Origin: Planktothrix sp. PCC 11201
GTDB taxonomy: Bacteria; Cyanobacteriota; Cyanobacteriia; Cyanobacteriales; Microcoleaceae
Length of the DNA: 64,000 nucleotides
Direction: 5' to 3'
NCBI RefSeq assembly: GCF_900009135.1
Contig: NZ_LT797704.1
Span: 116,746-180,745, forward strand
Below, piece by piece: positions 22,501-27,921 of this stretch. The notes below the pieces were generated by a model. That model was not told the DNA's origin. It made no database searches and saw only the letters and a list, made by a program, of their open reading frames with translations. Position numbers and translations under genes: made by a program. Every line of letters starts with the position of its first letter. Position 1 is the stretch's first letter.

Positions 22501-23771
22501 AGAAAAAGAGAGTCACACTGGATTCATTTTTTTCAATCTACAGTCAATGGCTATAATCAAGTCATTTTTAATGGAAATGAGAAACTAACGGAACACAATA
22601 TTTGGGAGATTAAAGATTTAATTATCAGTACAAATCTTAAATTCCTAGAAATTGCTGATATGTACAGTATCTCACCTGATGCAATCGCTGATATAAATCT
22701 TGGTCGCGCATGGCTAGATGAATCTGCCGAGTATCCCTTGAGAAAGCGGACTATTAAAAGGAAAAAACTTTCTGAGAATGATATTCACCAGATTTATGAA
22801 TTGCTGCGTGATCAGACACTATCTTTTAAACAAATTACTGAAAGATATGGGTGGTCAAGTGAAGCCGTTTTAAGAAAAATTAATAATGGTACATACAACA
22901 TCAGTCCATTACCTAAAGAATGTTATCCGATTAGATCGGTTGATTCTCGGAAAGGGCACAAGGTTAAAGATAATGGTATGTTCTAGCCCCTACTGAAAGG
23001 ATGGGTAGTAGCGTTATCTACTTCTACAATTTAGCTTCACGGATGTTAATGCCGGGATCTGCTGATATTTTCAAAATGATTAACCGTTAAATTCATAGCG
23101 GCTTTTCACGGTAACGTGGATCGAAAACCCCTCTAATTCAGGGAAACTCTCAATTGAGACAATCCTGAGCCAAGTAGAAAAATTAACTTTCCCCTGTCAT
23201 TTGGATTGATGCTTGGGAAGTTATTGATTCTAAAGGTGCAACGACTAGCAATAAAAGCGTAGGTTCAAGTGAACCGAAACGGGGGGCTTCCTATTAGGAA
23301 GATGATATAGTCTATTCTGAAAGGTAACTTTCAGCAGTTCTTAAGAGAACGGGCAAGGAGTAACGACCCTTGTTGAATATTAAGGATGAACTTTCTCATG
23401 TTCGGTTATTCCAAAAATTAATTCCTGAAGCCATGGAAGTGTTTACCCACTCCGTTGATCAGATTTATGAAATGTTCAATACCGCCGTTGAACATGAATG
23501 TAAATGGACGAATCATATTGTCGGAAATAATATCTTGGGAATCACGGAATATAGTACGGAACAATACACCAAATATCTAGCCAATATTCGGTTACGGTCT
23601 ATCGGTTTAGAGCCCCTTTATCCCGATAAAAAGTACAGTAAAAGTCCCTATACCCATTTAGAACGCTTCTCGGATACCAAAAAAGAAGCCCATACTAAAG
23701 CTAACTTCTTTGAAGCCAGCGTCACCAGCTATGTGATGTCTTCTGGGGTCAGTGGTTGGGACGAAATCTAA
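16340..23771 (+). CDS. nrdB: Ribonucleoside-diphosphate reductase class Ia, beta subunit, split by four introns (join 16340-16552, 19110-19151, 21601-21982, 23014-23087, 23385-23771)
   Basis: Joining five exons gives a 365-residue NrdB, the radical-generating subunit partner of NrdA. All diiron ligands and the radical tyrosine are present after splicing: Asp in FLDSVQ, Glu/His/Tyr in QEAMHNQSY, Glu in LEGIYFY, and Glu/His in RDELSH. Every junction restores the frame and the family consensus: ENF|WVPEKLD, DVVD|YVNLTPDE, YNG|FIYFYN, INR|DELSHV. Introns 1 and 2 are group II, introns 3 and 4 group I. ATG 16340 (MTLDFASSPARDKNG) is chosen; GTG 16301 in the same frame is possible. Without splicing the longest products would be short fragments. 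Exon coding and conserved residues look under selection, so I regard it as functional and not a pseudogene. Confidence 0.93.
16553..19109 (+). mobile_element. Group II intron 1 of nrdB (CL-type), 2557 nt, with RT-maturase ORF
   Basis: It begins GTGCGACTCG, the canonical group II 5' end, and ends CGACTCTAAC. Domain V is readable at about 19034-19065 (AGCCGTGTGAGG, GTGAAAG tetraloop area, then TCTCATGCACGGTT), followed by domain VI with the branch region. EBS1 GAAATT (16941-16946) pairs perfectly with IBS1 AATTTC; EBS2 TCGCGC (16859-16864) pairs perfectly with IBS2 GCGCGA. This fixes the 5' splice site without relying on protein homology. The encoded protein (17245-19011) occupies domain IV. 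Excision joins ENF to WVPEK in frame. Confidence 0.93.
17245..19011 (+). CDS. Group II intron-encoded protein 1: reverse transcriptase-maturase-HNH endonuclease
   Basis: 588 residues with the full domain order of a mobile group II intron protein. An N-terminal RT-0/RT-1 region (VERYVFRLQKRIYAASRDGD, then VRRVTQDNQGK) is followed by RT core FEPNSYGFRPGRSCHDA and GTPQGGVISPLLANIALHG, and the catalytic YADD near residue 288 (IRYADDFVVLH). Maturase domain X follows (LNPVIIGWSRYYS). The C-terminal HNH nuclease has paired CxxC near residue 534 (CNHCGHYF), IDHITPKSQGGKDEYKNLQ and a second H/C pair (HRHCHH). It would assist splicing and retrohoming of intron 1. All catalytic residues are intact, suggesting an active element. 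ATG 17245 fits the family start. Confidence 0.95.
   Translation: MSNSHSEIKPNSEEWRNIDWRKVERYVFRLQKRIYAASRDGDVKKVRQFQRTLMRSWSSRVLAVRRVTQDNQGKKTAEVDGVKSLSPEARLHLAGRLQMTGKAKPTKRVWIPKRNQKEKRPLGIPTMYDRAAQALVKLALEPEWEAKFEPNSYGFRPGRSCHDAMCQIKNHLKHEAKYVLDADIAKCFDKIDHQKLLNKLGMKGKVKHQIKAWLKSGVLDNRKFHETIEGTPQGGVISPLLANIALHGLEERLNEYIKTVPLKDWNQTQNKWLVKSKERRISSLGFIRYADDFVVLHKEKFVIEKCQEIIIEWLSDIGLELKPEKTSISHSLETNLFSNGKAGFDFLGYHVQQYKVGKHHQHKAGNKKVEFKTYLTPTQDNLKAHQEKIKSIILKHESSPQSVLIKELNPVIIGWSRYYSFSDAQTLGIFKGQDNLTYLKLRRWAKKRCKTIGKASRKYWKRDGTRNWVFISNEAKLFFHVDFETTSNPLVYNKVKGDKSPYDGDWAYWSAKLGKNPNVPQRLAKILKYQKGKCNHCGHYFYDEDVIEIDHITPKSQGGKDEYKNLQALHRHCHHQKTRLDKQSCQEV
19110..19151 (+). CDS. nrdB: nrdB exon 2 (14-codon micro-exon between two group II introns)
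   Basis: 42 bases encoding WVPEKLDITQDVVD. Its 3' end supplies IBS2 (GGATGT, 19139-19144) and IBS1 (GTGGAT, 19146-19151) for intron 2. The sequence is a strongly conserved NrdB block, so its isolation between introns is certain from both the RNA and protein sides. Confidence 0.92.
19152..21600 (+). mobile_element. Group II intron 2 of nrdB (CL-type), 2449 nt, with RT-maturase ORF
   Basis: It starts GTGCGATTCG and ends CGACTCTAAC, the same 3' end as intron 1. Domain V is at about 21526-21559 (AGCCGTGTGAGG, GCGAAAG, TTTCATGCACGGTTCT). EBS1 ATCTAC (19510-19515) pairs with IBS1 GTGGAT (one G-U); EBS2 ACATCT (19429-19434) pairs with IBS2 GGATGT (one G-U). These guides sit at positions homologous to those of intron 1 but differ completely in sequence, so the two related introns recognise different targets. 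Excision joins DVVD to YVNLTPDE in frame. Confidence 0.93.
19759..21492 (+). CDS. Group II intron-encoded protein 2: reverse transcriptase-maturase-HNH endonuclease
   Basis: 577 residues from ATG 19759 (MSKTQNNLTVEWNQINW); the frame is open back to 19717 but those residues are not family-like. Order: RT-0/RT-1 (ERLTFKLQKRIFQASKRGD), RT core (FEPNSYGFRPGRSCHDA; GTPQGGVISPLLANIALHG), YADD near residue 273, domain X (KLNPIIRGWSNYYS), and HNH with CPHCG near residue 511 and VDHIKPTSLGGKD. It is clearly homologous to the protein in intron 1, but differences are scattered along its whole length, so this is an old divergence and not a recent tandem copy. All catalytic motifs are intact. Confidence 0.95.
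   Translation: MSKTQNNLTVEWNQINWRKAERLTFKLQKRIFQASKRGDVKAVRKLQKTLIRSWSAKCIAVRRVTQDNQGKNTAGVDGVKSLNPKQRINLVGKLKLTNKVKPTRRVNIPKPGATETRPLGIPTINDRALQALVKLALEPEWEALFEPNSYGFRPGRSCHDAIEAIYVSINKKAKYVLDADISKCFDKINHKALISKIHTYPTLSRLVKTWLKAGYCDGKELFPTHDGTPQGGVISPLLANIALHGMEERVMQYAETLKGSKVKNRQALSLIRYADDFVIIHEDLNVVKKCQEIIVDWLSDMGLELKPSKTKLTHTLNEIDGKVGFEFLGFYIQQYKVGNYRGAYSAYGIPLGFKTLITPSKVKIKTHLAKIAEVIDTHKNAPQAALINKLNPIIRGWSNYYSTKVSKETFSRVDHLTYDKLRAWARTRGKGDINKDKYWRTVGDKNWCFSTEDGIELIKHASTPIIRHTKVKGEASPFDGNWIYWSKRRGEYPETPNRVSKLIKKQKGICPHCGLYFTSTDIVEVDHIKPTSLGGKDIYDNLQLLHKHCHDIKTAHDGSLTKNKQLPIVENYDKSPF
21601..21982 (+). CDS. nrdB: nrdB exon 3
   Basis: 127 codons plus one base. It carries most of the diiron site: Asp (FLDSVQ), Glu-x-x-His and the radical Tyr (QEAMHNQSY), and the Glu of LEGIYFY. 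It ends AATGGGT, with the terminal U required at a group I 5' splice site. Confidence 0.92.
21983..23013 (+). mobile_element. Group I intron 3 of nrdB, 1031 nt, with GIY-YIG endonuclease ORF
   Basis: The intron follows a U (AATGGGT|TAAATT) and ends in G (GTAGTAGCG|TTATCT), as group I introns do. An internal guide GCCC within TGGCCCCCTAG at about 21990-22000 can pair with exon GGGU, placing a U-G pair at the splice site. Core elements by eye: P (AAATTGCTGGAACC, about 22029-22042), Q (AATCAGCAGCCAAGC, 22160-22174), R (GTTCAACGAACAG, about 22193-22205), and S/P7 3' strand (ATGTTCTAG, about 22978-22986). GAAC of R pairs with GTTC of S. The ORF therefore sits in the P8/P3 loop region. Splicing restores YNGFIYFYN. 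Confidence 0.85.
22288..22986 (+). CDS. GIY-YIG homing endonuclease in group I intron 3
   Basis: About 232 residues from ATG 22288 (MASLTGVVYQIKN; an in-frame ATG at 22255 is the alternative). The GIY-YIG module is at the N-terminus: VVYQIKN, KIYIG, the catalytic Arg in NRLAQHI, and Glu/Asn in KRESHWIHFFQSTVNGYNQV. The C-terminal half contains two related helical DNA-binding repeats, LTEHNIWEIKDLI...IADINLGRAW and LSENDIHQIYELL...LRKINNGTYN, like the NUMOD/HTH modules of homing enzymes. It is expected to cut intronless nrdB alleles and drive intron homing. Its stop codon (TAG 22984-22986) lies inside the intron core P7 strand. Confidence 0.85.
   Translation: MASLTGVVYQIKNLKNGKIYIGCTTINFGNRLAQHIRSIGQIKTDLYDDMKKDIKDFSFCVIEDNIPCRDLRKRESHWIHFFQSTVNGYNQVIFNGNEKLTEHNIWEIKDLIISTNLKFLEIADMYSISPDAIADINLGRAWLDESAEYPLRKRTIKRKKLSENDIHQIYELLRDQTLSFKQITERYGWSSEAVLRKINNGTYNISPLPKECYPIRSVDSRKGHKVKDNGMF
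23014..23087 (+). CDS. nrdB: nrdB exon 4
   Basis: 74 bases; with the last base of exon 3 they encode FIYFYNLASRMLMPGSAD and then IFKMINR. The exon ends AACCGT, again with U at the group I splice site. Confidence 0.9.
23088..23384 (+). mobile_element. Group I intron 4 of nrdB, 297 nt, ORF-less
   Basis: A compact group I ribozyme, similar in size to cyanobacterial tRNA introns. The 5' site follows U (AACCGT|TAAATT); the internal guide GCGG (about 23098-23101) pairs CCGU with U-G at the junction. Core: P TAATTCAGGGAAAC (about 23134-23147), Q AATCCTGAGCCAAG (about 23161-23174), R GGTGCAACGACTAGCAA (about 23235-23250), S AAGATGATATAGTCT (about 23299-23313). GACTA of R pairs with TAGTC of S to make P7. 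It ends ATTAAG, with the required terminal G. No ORF, so it is not independently mobile. Confidence 0.92.
23385..23771 (+). CDS. nrdB: nrdB exon 5
   Basis: 128 codons plus TAA, starting DELSHVRLFQKL, which contains the last Glu and His iron ligands. It ends YVMSSGVSGWDEI, the expected NrdB C-terminus that docks into NrdA. Confidence 0.92.
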   Translation, partial: DELSHVRLFQKLIPEAMEVFTHSVDQIYEMFNTAVEHECKWTNHIVGNNILGITEYSTEQYTKYLANIRLRSIGLEPLYPDKKYSKSPYTHLERFSDTKKEAHTKANFFEASVTSYVMSSGVSGWDEI

Positions 23772-23777
23772 CCCATC

Positions 23778-23804
23778 GTAGAGACGTGCCATGGCGCGTC
23801 TCTC
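23778..23804. repeat. Imperfect palindrome after nrdB
   Basis: GTAGAGACG-TGCCATGGCG-CGTCTCTC is a near-palindrome starting 6 bases after the nrdB stop. It shares GTAGAGACG/CGTCTC arms with the perfect palindrome at 4643-4670. It may act as a transcription terminator. Confidence 0.6.
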
Positions 23805-23895
23805 TTGTGGCTCTGTTGCATTTCTCTACCCCAATCCTAAAATTTGTGTCACCATAGAGAAAATAGCTTTCTAATGGTTTTTGCTCAAACTCCGT

Positions 23896-24804
23896 ATGAA
23901 TACTATCCGTCCCACAACCGCTGCTCTAATTCCGATAGAAAGACTCAAACATTTAATTAATCAATCCATTACCACCCTAGAAACCCTACTTCAAGACCCA
24001 GCAGTTTCTCCGACTGAACGAGCGAATATTGCCTTAAAAATATTAGAAATGTCGGGATGTTCTTCCGTTACTCCCCTGCAAGTTCCACACTCTCCATCCT
24101 TACTAGCTTCATCCACAAATTTTAACGCTTCTTCTATTTCCCAACCCGCTACAACCACCATTGAACTTCTCCCTCCTTCCGCCCCAATTGTAGCGGAGAA
24201 CAATCTGGAAATTTTACCTGCCAATTATGTGCAGATTGAAAATTTTTTAAAACCTCAAGAACACAAAGAAGCCTTAAAAATTGCTTTCAAACAACCGGAT
24301 AAATTTGTGGGTTCTAAAACAACTACTCAAGCCAGTAATTATCGAAAATCTTCCATTCTATATGCCACTTTGTTTCCTGATTTCTATGAATTACTGCGTA
24401 AAAAACTAATTGCTACAATTCCTTCTATTCTGACTCAGTTAAACCTTTCGCCCTTTACCGTTTCTCAGGTGGAAATGCAACTAACCGCCCATAATGACGG
24501 GTGTTTTTATAAAATTCATAATGATTCGGGTAGTCCCGAAACCAATACTCGCATAATTACTTATGTCTATTATTTTTATCAAGAACCTAAAAACTTTTCG
24601 GGGGGAAATTTAAGACTGTATGCTACGGAATGGCAAAATGGTTATGCCTTGAATGAAGGGGAATTTATTGATATTGAACCCCATAATAATAGTATTGTTT
24701 TTTTTGATAGTCGTTGCAAACATGAGGTCATGCCTGTTAGTTGTCCCTCCCAACGGTTTGAGGATGGACGCTTCACCCTCAATGGTTGGTTTCGGGCAGG
24801 CTAA
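23896..24804 (+). CDS. 2-oxoglutarate/Fe(II)-dependent oxygenase-like protein
   Basis: 302 residues from ATG 23896. The first 100 residues are Ser/Thr/Pro-rich and of unknown role. From about residue 105 a prolyl-4-hydroxylase-type double-stranded beta-helix follows: YVQIENFLKPQEHKEAL, the facial triad His-x-Asp in YKIHNDSGS, the distal His in CKHEVMPV, and the 2-oxoglutarate-binding Arg in GRFTLNGW. Such enzymes hydroxylate protein or small-molecule substrates using Fe(II), O2 and 2-oxoglutarate; the substrate here is unknown. The gene stands alone between nrdB and a convergent SH3-like gene. Confidence 0.8.
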   Translation: MNTIRPTTAALIPIERLKHLINQSITTLETLLQDPAVSPTERANIALKILEMSGCSSVTPLQVPHSPSLLASSTNFNASSISQPATTTIELLPPSAPIVAENNLEILPANYVQIENFLKPQEHKEALKIAFKQPDKFVGSKTTTQASNYRKSSILYATLFPDFYELLRKKLIATIPSILTQLNLSPFTVSQVEMQLTAHNDGCFYKIHNDSGSPETNTRIITYVYYFYQEPKNFSGGNLRLYATEWQNGYALNEGEFIDIEPHNNSIVFFDSRCKHEVMPVSCPSQRFEDGRFTLNGWFRAG

Positions 24805-24898
24805 CTCAATATTAGATAGTCGCAAAAAGCGATCGCCTAATTTAAAGACTGACCGCTTTTTAAGCCTAGATTGAAAATTGGATTAATTAGGAAAACCA

Positions 24899-25378
24899 CT
24901 ACAGCGAACACCCTTCTGGAGTATAAAGGTTTAAATATTTTCCTGATATCCAACCATAGGCTTTTTTATCATCACCTAACGGTTTTCCTAACCACCATAA
25001 TTGCTGATTAAAGCAACATTCAATTAATTCGACATCAACATGATTTGGGATTTTATAAATTATATTATCAGAAACAGCATTGGGAGATGAACGTACATTA
25101 AGATTGGTGTCCGTTGACAAACTAACAGTTGCAAATTCTCGATCAGAAAGTAGAACTAAGGCGTGGGGTTTATAGACATACCAAACCATACTTTTATCTT
25201 TGCCACTTCCTAATGATGCAACTAATGTAAGTTTGTAATGATCGGGGTTGTGATCTTCGTAACTACTTAGAATTAAGCGACTCCCGAGCGGAAAATTGAT
25301 TTTTTGAGCCTCTGTTAAGGTTGAGGAATCAACAGGATGCAATTTTAACAGGGTTGTGTGAGTAATAATTAATCGCAT
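24899..25378 (-). CDS. Bacterial SH3-like domain protein
   Basis: A 159-residue protein with no signal peptide. The C-terminal half is a bacterial SH3 domain: LNVRSSPNAVSDNIIYKIPNHVDVELIE, then WWLGKPLGDDKKAYGWISGKYL. Such domains usually bind cell-wall peptides or proteins. The N-terminal half (MRLIITHTTLLKLHPVDSSTL, and repeated hydrophobic strands) may be a second diverged SH3-type fold. Function unknown. A short remnant reading frame immediately upstream (25381-25450) suggests it was once the second gene of a pair. Confidence 0.6.
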   Translation of the reverse strand: MRLIITHTTLLKLHPVDSSTLTEAQKINFPLGSRLILSSYEDHNPDHYKLTLVASLGSGKDKSMVWYVYKPHALVLLSDREFATVSLSTDTNLNVRSSPNAVSDNIIYKIPNHVDVELIECCFNQQLWWLGKPLGDDKKAYGWISGKYLNLYTPEGCSL

Positions 25379-26006
25379 TTTTATTCGGGGTGTAATTTGA
25401 TTTTGACTTCACCGACGGTTTCATAAATTCGGGAGAATTCTGAGATCCAGATGCTCCATTAATTGAGTTTATGACTTTTAATTATTTTGCTATTCTAGCA
25501 CGCAGGAAAAAGAATACTTAATCCTTGATCTCAAAAACATACATAGTTATTTGATTTTGTCAATATAAATTACAAATATTTACATTTTGTAATAATCAAA
25601 AATATTTCACGAGGGGGATTAAGCCCGGAGTTTTTTGGCAGAAATGCTGCCTAAACTCAGCATAAAATTGCTTAAATCAACAATAAATTGGGATTTGTAG
25701 CCACTATTTTGTATTTTTTACATAAAAAACGCATTATGGTATCTTGACAAAAATTCTACATCTTCGGGCTCAACCTGTCAACCCCCTAATTTTTGGTCAA
25801 AAATATGAGAATTATTCTCAATAATTTGGCAGTTTACAGTTGTTTACAATTCTGAGTGTTTGAAATTTTAAAATCATCTGTACAGATTTATTATTTTTAC
25901 TTATTTGTTTTTCCTTGGGGATGGGAGATAATAGAGTTAAAAATAATAGTCGATAATTGAATGTCCGTTTCAAGCTAAAGTAAGAGACGTTGCTCTAGCG
26001 GTCAGC
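25379..26006. other. AT-rich intergenic region upstream of the Gld-type ABC cassette
   Basis: 628 bases. On the minus strand 25381-25450 reads ISEFSRIYETVGEVKIKLHPE-stop without a start, apparently the tail of a lost gene. The rest (25450-26000) is very AT-rich with stop codons in all frames. Several TTGACA-like hexamers (e.g. 25745) could be promoters, but none has a convincing partner. Confidence 0.4.
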
Positions 26007-27110
26007 ATGATTGAAGTCGAAAAGTTGTGTAAAACCTACGGTTCTACTGTAGCGCTGCGGGATGTTTCCTTTGCGGTGGAACCTGGGGCAATCTTGGGAT
26101 TTTTAGGGCCGAATGGGGCGGGAAAAACCACCACCCTGAGAATTTTATCGGCTTATCTTCCGGCGACCAGTGGAACGGCGAGAATTGCCGGGTTTGATGT
26201 GCATGAAAAATCCATGGATGTGCGACAACGGATTGGTTATTTGCCGGAAAATCCGCCGTTGTATCCCGATATGACCGTGGAAAGTTATTTGTATTTTGTG
26301 GCCCAGATTAAACGAGTTTCGGCGGGCGATCGCCAAACCAATGTAGAAACGGCGATGAGAAAATGCGGATTATGGGACAGGCGAAAATCCCTGATTAAAA
26401 AATTATCGAAAGGCTACCGTCAACGGGTGGGAATTGCTCAAGCCATTGTCCATGATCCACCTGTAATTGTATTAGATGAACCCACGGTCGGGTTAGACCC
26501 GCGACAAATTATTGAAGTCCGAAATTTAATTAAGAGTTTAGCCGGGAATCATACGATTATTTTGTCAACTCATATTTTACCTGAAGTGAGTATGACCTGT
26601 AGCCAAGTGGCGATTATTAATCGAGGTGAAATTGTGGCAACGGGGACACCGGAAACCCTGATGGAACAGTTGACAGGAGGTTCGGGATATGAAGTAGAAC
26701 TCGACGCAGAAATAGAGGCGGAAAAATTAGCCAGGTTGAAACAGATATCGGGGGTAAAGGTTATTGAAAAAGTGGGTGATTTAGGGGAGTCAAACCGAGG
26801 GATATGGCGATTGGGTTGTGAACTCGATCAAGAACCGGCGCCGGAAATTTTAGCGATGTTACTGGCATCGGATTTGAAAGTGTATGAACTGCGGCGGACT
26901 CGTGCGAGTTTGGAAGATGTATTTTTAGAGTTAACCACCCAAACTCAGCCCGAAAAAACAGAGGTGATCACAACAGCAGATTCCCAGACCCTAGAGGATA
27001 TAGAAACCGAGAAAAATATTAGTTCAGAATTGGGGAATGAGGAATCTAAAAATAGAGAAGATCCTGATTCTCAACCTAAAAATTCCACATTAGATCGGGA
27101 GGAAGAATAA
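26007..27110 (+). CDS. ABC transporter ATP-binding protein (GldA-like)
   Basis: 367 residues with one nucleotide-binding domain (about 1-230): Walker A GPNGAGKTTTLR, Q-loop GYLPENPPLYPDMTV, signature LSKGYRQRVGIAQA, Walker B VIVLDEPTVGLDP and the switch His in LSTHILPE. A regulatory domain follows (about 231-310), ending RTRASLEDVFLELT. The last 55 residues are an unusual acidic, low-complexity tail. It is the first gene of a three-gene operon: the permease begins 2 bases after its stop and the auxiliary protein follows. Similar cassettes (GldA-GldF-GldG) are ABC-2 exporters; the substrate is unknown. Confidence 0.9.
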   Translation: MIEVEKLCKTYGSTVALRDVSFAVEPGAILGFLGPNGAGKTTTLRILSAYLPATSGTARIAGFDVHEKSMDVRQRIGYLPENPPLYPDMTVESYLYFVAQIKRVSAGDRQTNVETAMRKCGLWDRRKSLIKKLSKGYRQRVGIAQAIVHDPPVIVLDEPTVGLDPRQIIEVRNLIKSLAGNHTIILSTHILPEVSMTCSQVAIINRGEIVATGTPETLMEQLTGGSGYEVELDAEIEAEKLARLKQISGVKVIEKVGDLGESNRGIWRLGCELDQEPAPEILAMLLASDLKVYELRRTRASLEDVFLELTTQTQPEKTEVITTADSQTLEDIETEKNISSELGNEESKNREDPDSQPKNSTLDREEE

Positions 27111-27112
27111 TT

Positions 27113-27913
27113 ATGCTAATAATTTTGAACAATATTATGGCAATTTATCGTAAGGAATTACAGGGGTATTTTGCCTCTCCCTTGGCCTATGCCATTGCTG
27201 GAGTGTTTTGGCTAATTACCGGATACTTTTTTATTGAGATTTTATTAGGGCCAGAGGGGTTAATTCAACAGGTTGCCTACCGAGATCAGATGGGAATAAC
27301 CGAACCTCCCATTGATTTACCCTATGAATTTTTACAAGTTTATTTGCGCTTGATTGGCACCTTATCGTTATTTGTGTTACCGATGTTGTCCATGGGTTTA
27401 TATGCAGAAGAACGGAAACTGGGAACTTTAGAATTGTTAGCCACTTCTCCGATCACAAATTGGGCGATCGCCACGGGAAAATTGTTAGGGGTACTGACGT
27501 TTTATATCACAATGATTTTACCCTTAATGGGATTGCAAGCCTTAGCATTCAGCGCATCTCAACCCCCGGTTTCTCCTGGGTTATTTTTATTAGCTCATTT
27601 AGGGTTAATTTTATTGGCGGCGGGAATTTTATCCCTGGGGATGTTTATTTCTTCCCTGACCGATAGTACAATTTTGTCGGCGGTATTTACCTTCGCGCTG
27701 GTTTTATTTCTCTGGGTAATTGACCTAATTGGTGGAAGTCTGGGAGGAGTATTAGGAGAGGGGTTAAAACAATTATCTCTAATTTCTAGTTACACTAACT
27801 TTATCCGAGGAATTGTGGATAGTAGTAGTATAGTCCTGTTAGCCAGTTATATTATTTTAGGAGTATTTCTAACAGCACAGTCCATTGATGCTTTACGTTT
27901 CCAACGTTCTTAA
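27113..27913 (+). CDS. ABC-2 type permease (GldF-like)
   Basis: 266 residues with six predicted membrane segments. The N-terminus AIYRKELQGYFASPLAYAI is typical of GldF/ABC-2 permeases, followed by a periplasmic loop with LPYEFLQVYLR and the conserved MGLYAEERKLGTLELLATSPI loop. It forms the membrane channel for the ATPase just upstream. GAGGAAG 8 bases before ATG 27113 decides the start; the internal ATG at 27137 lacks such a site. The next gene begins 8 bases downstream. Confidence 0.9.
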   Translation: MLIILNNIMAIYRKELQGYFASPLAYAIAGVFWLITGYFFIEILLGPEGLIQQVAYRDQMGITEPPIDLPYEFLQVYLRLIGTLSLFVLPMLSMGLYAEERKLGTLELLATSPITNWAIATGKLLGVLTFYITMILPLMGLQALAFSASQPPVSPGLFLLAHLGLILLAAGILSLGMFISSLTDSTILSAVFTFALVLFLWVIDLIGGSLGGVLGEGLKQLSLISSYTNFIRGIVDSSSIVLLASYIILGVFLTAQSIDALRFQRS

Positions 27914-27921
27914 TAATAAAT

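Noticed and set aside
16301-23771. nrdB as a pseudogene broken by frameshifts and stops
   Set aside because: Every break coincides with a canonical intron boundary, and joining exons restores the full consensus including all catalytic residues.
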